This document shows, piece after piece, positions 18,301 through 28,200 of a stretch of DNA of 64,000 nucleotides. How positions within the stretch are numbered: position 1 is the first letter of the stretch; each line of letters starts with the position of its first letter. The stretch spans positions 8,603 through 72,602 of the forward strand of contig UQPV01000006.1 in assembly GCA_900543035.1 (NCBI GenBank), given 5' to 3'. Below the pieces are notes generated by a model. That model was given only the letters and a program-made list of their open reading frames with translations, searched no databases and had not been told where the DNA came from. The stretch is from an uncultured Solobacterium sp. GTDB taxonomy: Bacteria > Bacillota_I > Bacilli_A > Erysipelotrichales > Erysipelotrichaceae. Position numbers and translations under genes: made by a program.

Positions 18301-21300
18301 ATGTCGTTCCGGATTTCTCATTGACGTCACCGAGCGCTAATGATGGAACCACGACCAATCTGACAAACAGAGATATGAACGATATGTGGTTCTCTAAATT
18401 TGACAACAACAATGCGGAAGTGGCAAAGGGCGAAAAGTATTTCTATTTTGACCTGAAAGAAGTTTATCAGATGGATAAGCTTGAGCTGTATGGCGTAACA
18501 GGCTACACCTCTGGCAATATCACGAATGCCACGATCGAAACAAGCATCGATGGCATTCATTACACCACGCTTCTGGATCATGCCAATGTCACTTGGACAG
18601 ATAAGAACCTGAGAGCTGAGATCGACCTGAAGGGCGCATCGATGCGTTATATGCGCATGACCGTGCATCAGCCATACGACAGCTGGCTGGCATTGTCTGA
18701 AGTCATGCCGTATAAGGTAGATGGCTCTAAGCCAGCGCCGATGGGCGATGTCAATGGTGATCGTCAGATCGATGAGGGTGATATGACCTTCATGTCCAAT
18801 TATGTCGGTGTCAACAGCGCGTCTACGACCTGGGTACAGGTATCTCAGGCTGATTTCAATGGTAATGGATTGATCGATGGATTTGACCTTGCGTTTGTTG
18901 CAGCCAATGTCTATGGTCAGGGATCTTCCAGCCAGGATGTGGCAGGAAGCATCGTTGCGATCCCGTCTAAGAACCATCTTAAGGCCGGAGAGGAATTCAC
19001 CATCGACATTTATGGAAATGGCTTTAACGATGTCAATTCCTTGAGCTTCCAGCTTGAAGATGTAAACAATCATTTCACGATCAATAACCGCGCAGAAAGC
19101 GCAGACGCATTGGATGGCATGATCGTCTATCCGATGAACTATGGTTCACGTGTCACGCTGGCAGCGACAAATCGCGGCGGCAGCGGAGCGAAACTGAATG
19201 GCAATATGAAGATCGCTACGATAAAGGCAGCCGCAAAAGTGGATACTGTCTTTGACATGGAACTGACCAATGCGATCATTGTCGGCCCTGGGCTCTCTGA
19301 AGCTTCCGCGATCGCCGCTGTAGTCGATCCGGATACAGAAATGCCGGCAGTAGATGATCAGACACGTCTGCTCGTCAATCGCAAAGACTTCACGCTGAGT
19401 TCCAGCACGCCAGACAAGTTCCAGAGCGGTTATGGACTGGAGAACATCGCAGATGGCAGCCTGGCTACTGTTTCTGAGCTGAAGTGGAATGCTGGAGCGG
19501 AATGCCCGCTGAACTGGACATTCAATCTGTCTGGAGAGAAAGAGATTTCTTCCATGATCGTTTATAAGCGTCCGAATGGAAATGGTTCACTGAAGAAGAT
19601 CGAGATGATCGCTTACCATAATGGTGAGGAAGTAGCTCGTGAACTGAAGGACAATATCGAAAACGGCGCTGAATCGGTTGAATTCACCCTGCCGGAAAAT
19701 ACGATGGTAGATAAGGTCGAATTCAATGCCTTGGATTCTCATCAGGCATCTGACAGCACGAAGTATATGACGTTGAGAGAGATCGAACTGTATGGACGGA
19801 ATAACTCTGTCGTGACCGGAATCGAAGCAGACGACTCTAACGTTTATACGATGGATTATGATACGAGCATGATCTATCGCGCGAATGTCTTGCCTGCAAC
19901 GGCCCTGAATCGTCAGTATACGGTGACTTCTTCTGATTCGGATCTGATCCGTGTCAGCCGAATTCAGGATGAAAGCGGCAATATCTCTTATCTGCTCACA
20001 GCAGCTGAAAGCGGAGAAGAAGGCGCTAAGGTGACGATCACCGCTAAGGCAGTGGCCGGAGATTTCTCTGTAAGCAAAGAGATCACGCTGGGCGGCGGAA
20101 GCACACAGCCGGAATATGGAAAGCTTCCGGAAAGCATGATGAGCGCGTCAGCGTCCAGTGAATGCCCGGATGGTTATGAGAATCATGGCAAGGCATATGA
20201 CGTATTGGATAATGATGCTTCCACATATTGGCATTCTGACTGGACCGTAGATGGCCATACACTTCCGCAGTGGGTAATGATCACACTTGATCAGCCGTCT
20301 GCGATCTCACAGATGGATGTTCTCCCGAGAGACAGCGGTAATGGCAGCATCACTGATTATGAGATCTATGTAAGCGAAACAGGAGAAGATGATTCCTTTG
20401 TCCTGGCTGCTAAGGGCACATGGGATGGCGGAACTGACCTGGAAACGGTCAAGTTTGATGAGCCGTTCAAGAATATCACAGCGGTCAAGCTCGTGGCTTT
20501 GGGATCCAGACATTCTTCTGATGCCAACAATGTCGCTGCTGTTGCGGAAATCGATCTGTATGGCAAGGTTGGAGCAAGCGAGATCACTAAGGATGCGCTG
20601 AATGAAGCCATTGCTGCAGCAGAAAAGATCAGCGCTGATGAGTATACGACATCAAGCTGGAATACCCTGCAGCAGGCGCTGACTGCTGCAAAGGATGTCG
20701 CTGCCGATGATTCCGCTGATCAGGAGACGATCGATGCGGCTGCCGCAGCGCTGAATAGCGCGGTAGAAGCTCTGCAGGTCAAGGCGAGCCAGCCATCTCT
20801 CGATGCGCTGCAGAACATGGTAGAAAAAGCAGAAGCGCTTGAAGGTTATACTGAAGAAGAACTGAAAGATGTGAATGCGGCCGTTGCGTCTGCCAAGTCA
20901 CTGATCGAGGATCCTGATGATGCGTCCTCTGCGGCAGTCGTTGCAGTAACGCTGCAGCTGAGCGAGGCCATCAGTGATCTCAGCACATTGCCGAGCATTG
21001 ACGCGCTGCGTAAGGATCTGCAGGATTCTATCGACTTTGTCAAGGAAAATATCCTGAATGATACTGAAGGTCTGCGTCCTGGAAAGGTACAGGCACTGAA
21101 GGATGCTGTGAAAGCGGCAGAGGATGTGCTCAAAGATGCGGACGCATCAAGAGAAGAGCTTATCGCGGCAAGCAAAGCGATCACTAAGGCAGCGCATGAG
21201 CTTTGGGAGATCGTATCCAAAGCTGAGCTTAATGCGTTGATCGAAGCAGCTAAAGGATATGCTGAAGAAGAGTATACCGAGGAAAGCTTCGCGGCGCTGA

Positions 21301-22010
21301 GCAAAGCGCTTGAAGTCGCAAAGGCTACTGCGATCGATGAAGACGCAAGCGTTGATGAAGTGACACAGGCCATCACTGGTCTTGCCACGGCAATTGCCGG
21401 ACTTGAAAAGGTCACGCTGGATACGAGCGCGCTCGAATACGAGATCGATCTGGCGGAAGAAATGCTTGCGGATATCGACTCTTACATTCCGTCTACAGTA
21501 GAAGGCTTGAAGGAAAAGCTGGACGATGCGAAAAATGCACTGAAGACAGCAACAGATCAGGCACAGATCGATGAAGCTACGCGGATCCTGCGTGAGGCTC
21601 GTCTGAGCGCAAGAACGAAAGCGGATAAATCTGCGCTTGAAGCTGCGATCGATGCTGCAAACAGCTTTGATCTGAGTTTGTACACCGCGGACAGCGCAAA
21701 GGATGTAAAAACTGCGCTGAAAAAAGCGGAAGCAATGATGAGCAAAGAGGATGCTGCACAGGAAGAAGTAAATGCAACTGTGGCGGCACTGAATGCGGCA
21801 GTGAACAAACTGGTCAAGGAAGAGGTCAACGCTCCGGATGTCCAGGATCCGTCGATGAAGGATCCTGCTCAGGGCGCAGACCAGTCTGTCAATGCGGTGC
21901 CGGATAAGACGGATACCGCTGCACAGAGCGGCATGAGCGCAATGTTCGCTGTCATGCTGGCAGCAGGTGCGGGCGCAGCATTGCTTGCACTGCGTAAGAA
22001 AAGAAGCTGA
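15324..22010 (+). CDS. Giant secreted GH31-type glycoside hydrolase with dockerin, cohesin-like, CBM32-like and FIVAR modules
   Basis: A 2228-residue surface enzyme. ATG 15324 is preferred over 15318 because GGGAGGAGG would touch the earlier codon. A signal peptide ends near ARAQ. The GH31 catalytic region spans about 60-830. The likely nucleophile is Asp449 (VKTDVAW) and the acid/base is Asp499 (TIWSGD). FN3 follows at about 895-985, a discoidin/CBM32-like domain at 1000-1130, type I dockerin with two calcium loops at 1139-1205 and a cohesin-like domain at 1210-1345. A second CBM32-like domain lies at 1350-1495, a bacterial Ig-like domain at 1497-1590, a third CBM32 at 1605-1750, then alpha-helical FIVAR repeats to about 2170. 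The tail has a hydrophobic helix and RKKRS but no clear LPXTG. The sequence style recalls gut GH31 enzymes acting on mucin alpha-GalNAc; the substrate is not proven. Confidence 0.88.
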   Translation: MAVKDCMKKVLMSGLSVLMAVSMFNIPARAQENRAADGVTTLGTIESMDDIQVSDNVVDISTSNAGEKIKITFVSDTIFRLNVEPEGKFVEEPETARDDYVAKMLVKPISEYEGVVPNVSETDTDYVIGTDKVELVISKADSRMRMINAQTDEVVWSEKAPLQYGNGKTTQTLNEGEDEYFFGGGFQNGYFSHKNQKLQINIVATSGNWGDGMVSSPTPFYMSTNGYGVMRYTWRNGVYDFGYDDPTTTTTMHNEERFDGIYFLGDIPSVLDQYTDLTGKPVMLPEYSYYLGHANCYNRDYWVEDPNGKYEINGVRYTEKGSSNPGGNAFLETLNDTPVSARTVLDWYQQEDMPLGWFLPNDGYGCGYGQDDTDSTPDTADAEAIDINVNNLKRFTDYANSKGVEVGLWTQSDLKPTLYDNEGKVIAPHLRRDVEKEVNIGGVRAVKTDVAWVGSGFSMALNSVKTAADTIEEAQYRPFVVSLFGWNGTQRYATIWSGDQKGGLWEYIRFHIPSYIGAGLSGIPYVGSDMDGIYGGDAPIIQTRDYQWKAFTPVMIDMDGWGSTVKNPAANGGIYASINRMYLKLKAQMLPYNYSNTYEANQTGMPLIRAMLLEYPEDPNTYTTMTQYQYMWGENLLIAPIYQDTASDDQGNDIRNDIYLPDEDQVWIDYFTGEQYQGGRVINGFDAPVWKTPVFVKNGAIIPMAEENNSPAGVKGASPRIFEVWPSGETDFTLFEDDGYSTDYYNGAYALTNITSSAPKSGSGTAKIHVDAADTNGQNYAEVTKFDKERETQFVVNVQERPESISAEVGGKAVEFKEVGSEAEFNEAEGNVYFYNEAPNLNKYNLEGEAFADTKIITTPKLYVKIAANDVSANAIDLTIEGFNNTMAPKDDGSTAALAVPEGLHAVEEGIQDTSLQLQWDPVEGENGASYYELRVNGENGYVLSNLEDTTFVHGNLTQATEYTYEVRAVNTAGKSAWSEPISVSTQLDRYRNVVPDFSLTSPSANDGTTTNLTNRDMNDMWFSKFDNNNAEVAKGEKYFYFDLKEVYQMDKLELYGVTGYTSGNITNATIETSIDGIHYTTLLDHANVTWTDKNLRAEIDLKGASMRYMRMTVHQPYDSWLALSEVMPYKVDGSKPAPMGDVNGDRQIDEGDMTFMSNYVGVNSASTTWVQVSQADFNGNGLIDGFDLAFVAANVYGQGSSSQDVAGSIVAIPSKNHLKAGEEFTIDIYGNGFNDVNSLSFQLEDVNNHFTINNRAESADALDGMIVYPMNYGSRVTLAATNRGGSGAKLNGNMKIATIKAAAKVDTVFDMELTNAIIVGPGLSEASAIAAVVDPDTEMPAVDDQTRLLVNRKDFTLSSSTPDKFQSGYGLENIADGSLATVSELKWNAGAECPLNWTFNLSGEKEISSMIVYKRPNGNGSLKKIEMIAYHNGEEVARELKDNIENGAESVEFTLPENTMVDKVEFNALDSHQASDSTKYMTLREIELYGRNNSVVTGIEADDSNVYTMDYDTSMIYRANVLPATALNRQYTVTSSDSDLIRVSRIQDESGNISYLLTAAESGEEGAKVTITAKAVAGDFSVSKEITLGGGSTQPEYGKLPESMMSASASSECPDGYENHGKAYDVLDNDASTYWHSDWTVDGHTLPQWVMITLDQPSAISQMDVLPRDSGNGSITDYEIYVSETGEDDSFVLAAKGTWDGGTDLETVKFDEPFKNITAVKLVALGSRHSSDANNVAAVAEIDLYGKVGASEITKDALNEAIAAAEKISADEYTTSSWNTLQQALTAAKDVAADDSADQETIDAAAAALNSAVEALQVKASQPSLDALQNMVEKAEALEGYTEEELKDVNAAVASAKSLIEDPDDASSAAVVAVTLQLSEAISDLSTLPSIDALRKDLQDSIDFVKENILNDTEGLRPGKVQALKDAVKAAEDVLKDADASREELIAASKAITKAAHELWEIVSKAELNALIEAAKGYAEEEYTEESFAALSKALEVAKATAIDEDASVDEVTQAITGLATAIAGLEKVTLDTSALEYEIDLAEEMLADIDSYIPSTVEGLKEKLDDAKNALKTATDQAQIDEATRILREARLSARTKADKSALEAAIDAANSFDLSLYTADSAKDVKTALKKAEAMMSKEDAAQEEVNATVAALNAAVNKLVKEEVNAPDVQDPSMKDPAQGADQSVNAVPDKTDTAAQSGMSAMFAVMLAAGAGAALLALRKKRS

Positions 22011-22063
22011 TCGCTGAGACACGACAGGGATGATCAGATCCCAGTGTTGAGGAGATAGCAGAA

Positions 22064-22105
22064 AGGGTCCTGCAAGATGGTCATGCCATTGCGCAGGGCC
22101 TTTTT
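22064..22105 (+). terminator. Terminator of the GH31 gene
   Basis: GGGTCCTGC (from 22065) pairs with GCGCAGGGCC (22091-22100) across a loop, followed by TTTTT. Confidence 0.7.
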
Positions 22106-22140
22106 GCTGCTTGCTCATGCTTGGCATAGTATGGTTTTAT

Positions 22141-22169
22141 TTGACGTAACAGCCGTTTCATGATAGATT
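22141..22169 (+). promoter_or_regulatory. Promoter of the metal-transporter gene
   Basis: TTGACG (22141-22146), a 17-base spacer and TAGATT (22164-22169) stand just before the yybP-ykoY-like aptamer. Confidence 0.6.
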
Positions 22170-22178
22170 ATTACTTGT

Positions 22179-22268
22179 AAAAGGGAGTAGTTGGCATCTA
22201 CGATGTTATATAGATCGACAGCACGCTGTGAAACGCAGCCGGTTTATATAGGAAGTAACGAGACTTTT
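22179..22268 (+). promoter_or_regulatory. yybP-ykoY (Mn2+) riboswitch aptamer
   Basis: The leader starts AAAAGGGAGTAG and has an internal CTGTGAAACGCAGCCGG element matching the second conserved loop region. It ends with AACGAGACTTTT, whose CTTTT closes the basal helix with AAAAG. These are the conserved parts of the Mn2+-sensing yybP-ykoY aptamer. The 3' strand of the basal helix (22260-22268) is shared with the terminator stem that follows, so metal binding should block the terminator and turn expression on. The class was recognised by eye; a covariance-model search would settle it. Confidence 0.8.
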
Positions 22269-22297
22269 ATTCCGCATGCGGGATGAAAGTCTCTTTT
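22260..22297 (+). terminator. Riboswitch-controlled terminator
   Basis: GAGACTTTTATTCC (22260-22273) pairs with GGGATGAAAGTCTC (22280-22293), then TTTT. The left arm overlaps the aptamer's closing helix, giving a mutually exclusive ON switch. Confidence 0.85.
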
Positions 22298-22346
22298 GCT
22301 CATATTCCCTTTAGAAGAGTTCAGAAAAAAAAGGGAGTGATGGTTT

Positions 22347-23693
22347 GTGGACTCGATACCCCAGCAACTTCTGGTACAGGTCATATTGATCTTGTTGAAC
22401 GCATTGTTTGCGGCAACAGAAATTGCGGTGCTTTCCCTGAATGGGACAAAACTGAAAAAACTGAAGGAAAAAGGTGACAAGACGGCAGACAAGCTGTTAA
22501 AGCTTGTAGAAGAGCCATCCGGCTTTCTGTCCACGATTCAGATCGGCATCACGCTTGCTGGTTTCCTGGGCAGTGCCTTCGCGGCAGAGGGATTCTCTGA
22601 TCCGCTGGTGCATTGGCTTTATGACGATCTGGGATTTACGACATTCTCACTGGGCACGCTGAACACGCTTGCGGTCATTGTCATTACGATCATATTGTCA
22701 TATTTTACATTGATCTTCGGTGAGCTTGTGCCTAAGCGGATCGCGATGCAGAAATCGTATGAAGTAGCAAAGCTCTCCTGCGGCATCGTACGCGCCGTCG
22801 CCTTCGTCATGCGGCCGGTCGTCGCGTTTCTTTCGTTCTCTACCAATGCGATCCTGCGCCTGCTGCATCTGAAGACCGAAGCGGAAGAAGAACAAGTCAG
22901 TGAAGAGGAGATCCGGATGATGGTCGATCTCGGCGAAGAGACCGGGGTGTTGGATGAAGATGAAAAAGAATGGATCACCAATGTCTTCGAATTTGATGAT
23001 ACGCCGGTCAGGGACATCATGGTCCGTGCCGGTGAAGTGATCGCGGTGAGCATCGATGCGACCAAAGAAGAGATCCTTAAGCTGATCAGCGAGGAGGGCA
23101 TTTCCCGCCTTCCGGTCTATGGAGAGAACCTCAATGATATCATCGGAATCCTGCACGCAAAGGACTTTCTGATCGAACTGCAGAAAAAGCAGCCGTTCAA
23201 TCTGAAGGAGATGCTGCACAGCGCTTATTTCGTGCCGGAACAAGTGACGGCAGATGTGCTGTTCAAAGATATGCAGACACGCCGCCTGCACTTTGCGGTC
23301 GTGATCAATGAGTTCGGCGAAGTGAGCGGTATCGTGACCATGGAAGATCTGCTGGAAGAGATCGTAGGCAACATCTATGATGAATATGACGATCAGGAAC
23401 AGCCGGAGATCCGCAAGCTGTCAGAGAACAAATGGAAAGTCAGCGGCAATATCGATATCGAGGATCTGCTGGAGGAGATCCCGCTTCCGGTGGAGCCTAA
23501 TGACGCATACGATACGCTGGGCGGTCTTGTGCTGTATATGTTGGGCAGTGTCCCAAAAGATGGCACCCGCTTCCGTCTGGAACTGGAGGGGTATTCACTG
23601 CTGGTGATCAATGTCGATCATCATCGCATCCAGGAAGTCATCATTGAAAAAAATGAAGGACATAAAGAGCAAGATGAAGCTGCAGAGCAATGA
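22347..23693 (+). CDS. CNNM/CorC-HlyC family membrane protein (DUF21-CBS), probable divalent metal transporter
   Basis: 448 residues. An N-terminal DUF21/CNNM membrane domain (about 1-190) with several hydrophobic helices is followed by two CBS repeats (about 205-330, including the ISRLPVYG and FAVVINEFGEVSGIVTMEDLLEEIVG segments) and a CorC_HlyC domain (about 350-430). CNNM proteins move or control Mg2+ and other divalent cations, and the older name hemolysin C is misleading. The start is GTG 22347 with GGGAG nine bases upstream. The Mn2+-type riboswitch ahead of it suggests manganese export or tolerance (inference). Confidence 0.88.
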   Translation: MDSIPQQLLVQVILILLNALFAATEIAVLSLNGTKLKKLKEKGDKTADKLLKLVEEPSGFLSTIQIGITLAGFLGSAFAAEGFSDPLVHWLYDDLGFTTFSLGTLNTLAVIVITIILSYFTLIFGELVPKRIAMQKSYEVAKLSCGIVRAVAFVMRPVVAFLSFSTNAILRLLHLKTEAEEEQVSEEEIRMMVDLGEETGVLDEDEKEWITNVFEFDDTPVRDIMVRAGEVIAVSIDATKEEILKLISEEGISRLPVYGENLNDIIGILHAKDFLIELQKKQPFNLKEMLHSAYFVPEQVTADVLFKDMQTRRLHFAVVINEFGEVSGIVTMEDLLEEIVGNIYDEYDDQEQPEIRKLSENKWKVSGNIDIEDLLEEIPLPVEPNDAYDTLGGLVLYMLGSVPKDGTRFRLELEGYSLLVINVDHHRIQEVIIEKNEGHKEQDEAAEQ

Positions 23694-23710
23694 TCTGCGG
23701 CTTTTCTTTT
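23679..23710 (+). terminator. Terminator after the CNNM gene
   Basis: GCTGCAGA (23679-23686) pairs with TCTGCGGC (23694-23701), followed by a T-rich tract. The stem includes the last codons of the gene. Confidence 0.75.
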
Positions 23711-23717
23711 TAGGGCA

Positions 23718-23745
23718 TTGATTGTGCGGCAGGAAAGCGTATAAT
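23718..23745 (+). promoter_or_regulatory. Promoter of the MATE transporter gene
   Basis: TTGATT (23718-23723), 16 bases, TATAAT (23740-23745). Confidence 0.65.
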
Positions 23746-23770
23746 AGACGGCGGAAAAAGGGGATATGAA

Positions 23771-25147
23771 ATGAAAAGAAATTATGAACTAGACATGTGC
23801 AATGGCCCGCTGTTAAGTCACATCATCATCTTTGCACTGCCGCTGATGCTTTCAGGTATCCTGCAGCTGCTCTTCAATGCGGCGGACATCATCGTGGTCG
23901 GCCGGTTTACCGGCAGTGAGGCACTGGCGGCCGTTGGTTCCACCAGTTCGCTGATCAATCTGCTCGTCAATCTGTTTTTGGGCATCTCGGTCGGCGGCAA
24001 TGTGTTGATGGCGCGCTATTGCGGGGCAAGGGATGAACGAAACGCAAGAGAAACGGTACATACCGCCATCTGCATCTCGATCATCGGCGGGATCCTGATG
24101 ATCTTCATCGGCAACCTTCTGGCCAGACCGCTGCTGGAATGGATGGGCACGCCGGCTGATGTGATCGATCTGTCGGTGGTGTATATGCGCATCTATTTTC
24201 TCGGCATGCCGGCTTTTATTACATATGACTTCGGTGCGGCGCTGCTGAGGGCCGTCGGCGATACACGTCGTCCGCTCTATTTTCTGTTTGCGGCCGGCGT
24301 CATCAACGTCATCTTCAACCTGATCTTTGTCATTGTGTTTCATCTGGGCGTGGCCGGCGTTGCCCTGGCGACCATCATCTCCCAGACCATCTCTGCGCTC
24401 CTGGTCCTCATCTGTCTCATCCGTTCAGATGGCGTGCTGCATCTGTGCAAAGGAGAACTGCGCATTCATCCGGACAAGGTCAAAGGAATGCTGCGGATCG
24501 GACTGCCTGCGGGCATTCAGGGCTGTATCTTCAATATTTCCAATGTGCTGATCCAGTCTTCAGTGAACTCGTTCGGATCGCTGGTGATGGCAGGCAATAC
24601 CGCCGCCAGCAACATCGAAGGCTTTGTCTATACTTCCATGAACGCGGTGTATCAGACTTCGCTGAGCTTTACCGGACAGAACATGGGCGCACGCAATTAT
24701 CAGCGAGTGGATCGGATCTTGTTTATGTGTCTGGGCGTGGTCGCTGTCGTTGGCATCGTATTGGGCGGGGGCGCGGTGTTGTTCGGCACACCATTGCTTG
24801 GCATCTATACCAATGATCCGCAGGTCATTGCCTATGGGCTGCAGCGGCTGCACGTCGTCGCGCTCACTTACTTCTTGTGCGGCATCATGGATACGCTGGT
24901 CGGCAGCCTGCGCGGCATCGGCTATTCCATCATGCCGATGATCGTCTCGCTGAGCGGCGCCTGTTTGTTTCGGGTCTTTTGGATCTTTACGATCTTCCAG
25001 GCCTTGCACACACAGTTTTCTCTTTATGTCTCTTACCCGATCTCATGGATCCTGACCGCATCGGTCCATGCGCTCTGTTATCTGGCCGTGCGCAAAAGGG
25101 CCTTTGCGAAGAGAGAGGCAGAATATGCACAGAGCATGACACAGTGA
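23771..25147 (+). CDS. MATE family efflux transporter
   Basis: 458 residues with about twelve hydrophobic helices in two similar halves, each opening with a segment of the type LPLMLSGILQLLFNAADIIVVG and GLPAGIQGCIFNISNVLIQSSV. This is the MATE/NorM-DinF pattern: Na+ or H+ driven export of cationic compounds. GGGGATATGAA precedes the ATG. It is a single-gene unit between its own promoter and terminator, so nothing in the context indicates the substrate. Confidence 0.9.
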   Translation: MKRNYELDMCNGPLLSHIIIFALPLMLSGILQLLFNAADIIVVGRFTGSEALAAVGSTSSLINLLVNLFLGISVGGNVLMARYCGARDERNARETVHTAICISIIGGILMIFIGNLLARPLLEWMGTPADVIDLSVVYMRIYFLGMPAFITYDFGAALLRAVGDTRRPLYFLFAAGVINVIFNLIFVIVFHLGVAGVALATIISQTISALLVLICLIRSDGVLHLCKGELRIHPDKVKGMLRIGLPAGIQGCIFNISNVLIQSSVNSFGSLVMAGNTAASNIEGFVYTSMNAVYQTSLSFTGQNMGARNYQRVDRILFMCLGVVAVVGIVLGGGAVLFGTPLLGIYTNDPQVIAYGLQRLHVVALTYFLCGIMDTLVGSLRGIGYSIMPMIVSLSGACLFRVFWIFTIFQALHTQFSLYVSYPISWILTASVHALCYLAVRKRAFAKREAEYAQSMTQ

Positions 25148-25156
25148 CGCCTACAC

Positions 25157-25187
25157 GGACAAGGATCAAGACGCCTTGTCCTTTTTT
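25157..25187 (+). terminator. Terminator after the MATE gene
   Basis: GGACAAGG (25157-25164) pairs perfectly with CCTTGTCC (25174-25181), followed by TTTTTT. Confidence 0.88.
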
Positions 25188-25289
25188 GCGCAGACATCAT
25201 CGAATGAGCGTGGATAGTCGGACATGTGATGCTGGATGTGGTATAATGATACTTAAGAGCTTTATAAAAAACAAGGGGAAGGTGATCAG

Positions 25290-28200
25290 ATGAGGATCCT
25301 CAGTACAGAGATCGAACAATTGTCACGCAACAAATACAACATCCAGGCATCTGCCCGCATGAACATTCAGGCCATGCTGCGTGAGCTGGATATCGAACAG
25401 CGCGGCGAGGTGTTGTTCATCAGCGGTTCGCTGAGCCATGCCGGGCATGTCAATGAATTCGCGCTGGAGATCTCATCGCATGGAGAGATCTTTGCGCACG
25501 ACTGTTCCTGTTCGTTTCATCGGCCTCATGATGCCTGCGGCCACATCATCGCGCTGTGCCGGTATCTGGCCGAACGGGAATATAAGCTCCCTTATCATTT
25601 CCGGCGGGAAGAGGAAGGAAATCCGCAGATGCGCATGCACTCGGCGATGGACATCGAACGGCTGATGCAGCGTCAGGCCATGCGCGATACGCATGACTGG
25701 CTGCAAGAGGCGACGCGCAGCCGTCTCGACCTGCATCTTTCTTCTGATCATGCGGAGCCCATCAGGCTGTACATGATCTTCGAGATGGATGTGACGCTGT
25801 TTTACCGCCAGCTGAACCTGACCTTCAAGATCGGCCGGAGCGGAAAGAAGATGTATGTCGTCAAAGACATCGCGCAGCTGCTCTCCATGGTGGATGAAGG
25901 TGTCTGGCATCAGTATGGAAAGGGCCTGGAGTTTTATCATCAGATGGAAGCGTTTGATGAAGAAAGCCGGGAGATCCTCAGCATGATCAGGATCCTGTGC
26001 GGAAATGATGATCTGGGAACCTGTGACAAGCGCTGCATCCACCTCAGCGTGGCAGGGCTGGAACGGATGATGGATCTGCTCAGCACCCTGCCGCAGTCTT
26101 ATTATAATATTCGCCTGGATGCGCGTCCTCTGCATCTTGTCCTTGAGATCGGCCGGGAAAAAGATGCGGTCACCATCGAACTGCTCGATCTGGACAGTGA
26201 CGATGAGATCATCGAGCAAGGGACGATCGGGGGAAAAGCGCTCTATGATTTTGATTCCGCGCATCAGCGTCTCATCTGTTATGAGGCAGATGATGAAGGA
26301 CTTGTCTGCGGACTATTGGAGAGATTGAACAGTTCCGGAGAGCTGCTGATGAGCGAGGAGGACTTTTCGCTGTTCCACCAGATGTATCTGCAGGGCTGCG
26401 CAGAGTTCATCAGCTGGGAAGGCAGTCTGAACGGGATCAAGATCGAAGAGATGGAACACCAGATCAAGCTGTTCCTCGATGTGGATGAGCATGGCCAGGA
26501 GCTGTTGATGAGGCTGGAATTCTGCTATGATCAGAAAACGGCATATGGGTTTGAACGGCATGGCGATTGTCTGCTTTCTCCGAATGCGTCTGCGATCGAG
26601 CAGTTCCTCTCGCATTGGGTCGCCTTTGTGGATGATCGGCATTTTGCGCATGTGCAGCCGAACGTGGACTGGGGACAGATGAGCGAGGAGCTCCCGCAGC
26701 TGCTCAGCCCGTATTGCGAGATCTATGTCAGCGAACAGCTGCGCAAGGCGGCGAAGCCAAAGCAGCTGAGCATGAACATCGGCGTGCGAGTGGAAAACCA
26801 GCTGCTGACGCTTGATTTCGACCTGGACGGCATGGAGATGAGCGAGCTGCAGAACGTGCTGAAAAGCTATCGGCGCAAGAAGAAGTTCCATCGGCTGAAG
26901 AATGGCGACATGATCGATCTGGAGGGACAGGCGGTCAAGGAGGCCAGCGACCTGTTCGAACAGCTGCAGCTGAATGGACGGTCGTTTGATGACAACAGCG
27001 TCACCCTCCCTGGCTACAGGCTGTATAATATGGATGTGCTCAGCGATGAGCAGCAGAACATCCGATATGATCGTTCCTCGATCTTGAAGGAAGAGGAGCT
27101 GTTCCTCGCACAGCCTGAGCGATATGAGATCCCGAAGAACTATGAGGACCGCCTGCGCGATTATCAGAAGGATGGATATCAGTGGCTGAGGACGCTTTCC
27201 GCCTGCAGCCTGGGCGGCTTGCTGGCGGATGACATGGGACTGGGCAAGACGATCCAGATCCTCGCTTATCTGGAAAGCCAGCGGGCGGAAGGCAAGCTGA
27301 GCCTGGTCGTCTGCCCGGCCTCTCTCGTGCTCAACTGGCATGATGAAGCAGCCAAGTTCCAAGGAGAGCTGAAGACGCTTGCCATCTATGGCAGCCGCAG
27401 CGAACGCGAGGCGCTGCTGCAGCGCGCAAACGCGTATGATCTGCTGATCACGTCTTATGATTATCTCAAGCGCGACCCGGATCTGTATCAGCATCTGTAT
27501 TTTGACACCGTGGTGCTGGATGAAGCGCAATACATCAGCAATCCGCGCACGAAGAACGCGCAGTGTGTCAAGCAGCTGAACTGTCGTCAGCGCTTTGCCC
27601 TGAGCGGCACGCCGATCGAAAATACGCTGACCGAGCTGTGGTCGATCTATGATTTCCTGCTTCCGGGCTATCTGTATACGCATGGCACATTCAGCGACTT
27701 GTTCGAGAAGCCGATCGTGAAAGAGAAGGATGAGCGGGCCACGCAGCGGCTGCAGCGGCTCGTCCGGCCGTTTCTGCTGCGGCGCACCAAGCAGGAGGTG
27801 CTGCAGGAGCTGCCGGACAAAGAAGAGCATGTGCTGCAGTTCCACTTCGATCAAAAGGAGAGAGAGCTGTATCTGGCCAATGCGGCCGGCATCCGTCAGG
27901 AGATCGAAAACGGTCTGGACACGAGCCGGGACAGCATCGCCATCCTCGCCCTGATCACCAGGCTCAGACAGCTCTGCCAGGATGCGCGGCTCGTCTATGA
28001 GAATGCAGACTGGATCTCCAGCAAGCTGCAAGGATGCATGGAGCTGGTGCGCAGCTGCATACAGGCCGGACATAAGATCCTGCTGTTCTCTTCGTTTACT
28101 TCCATGCTGGACCTGATCCGGGAGGAGATGGAGAAAGAGGGCATTTCCTGTTATGTGCTCACCGGATCGCTGCCAAAAGAGAAGCGCCGGGAGTATGTGG

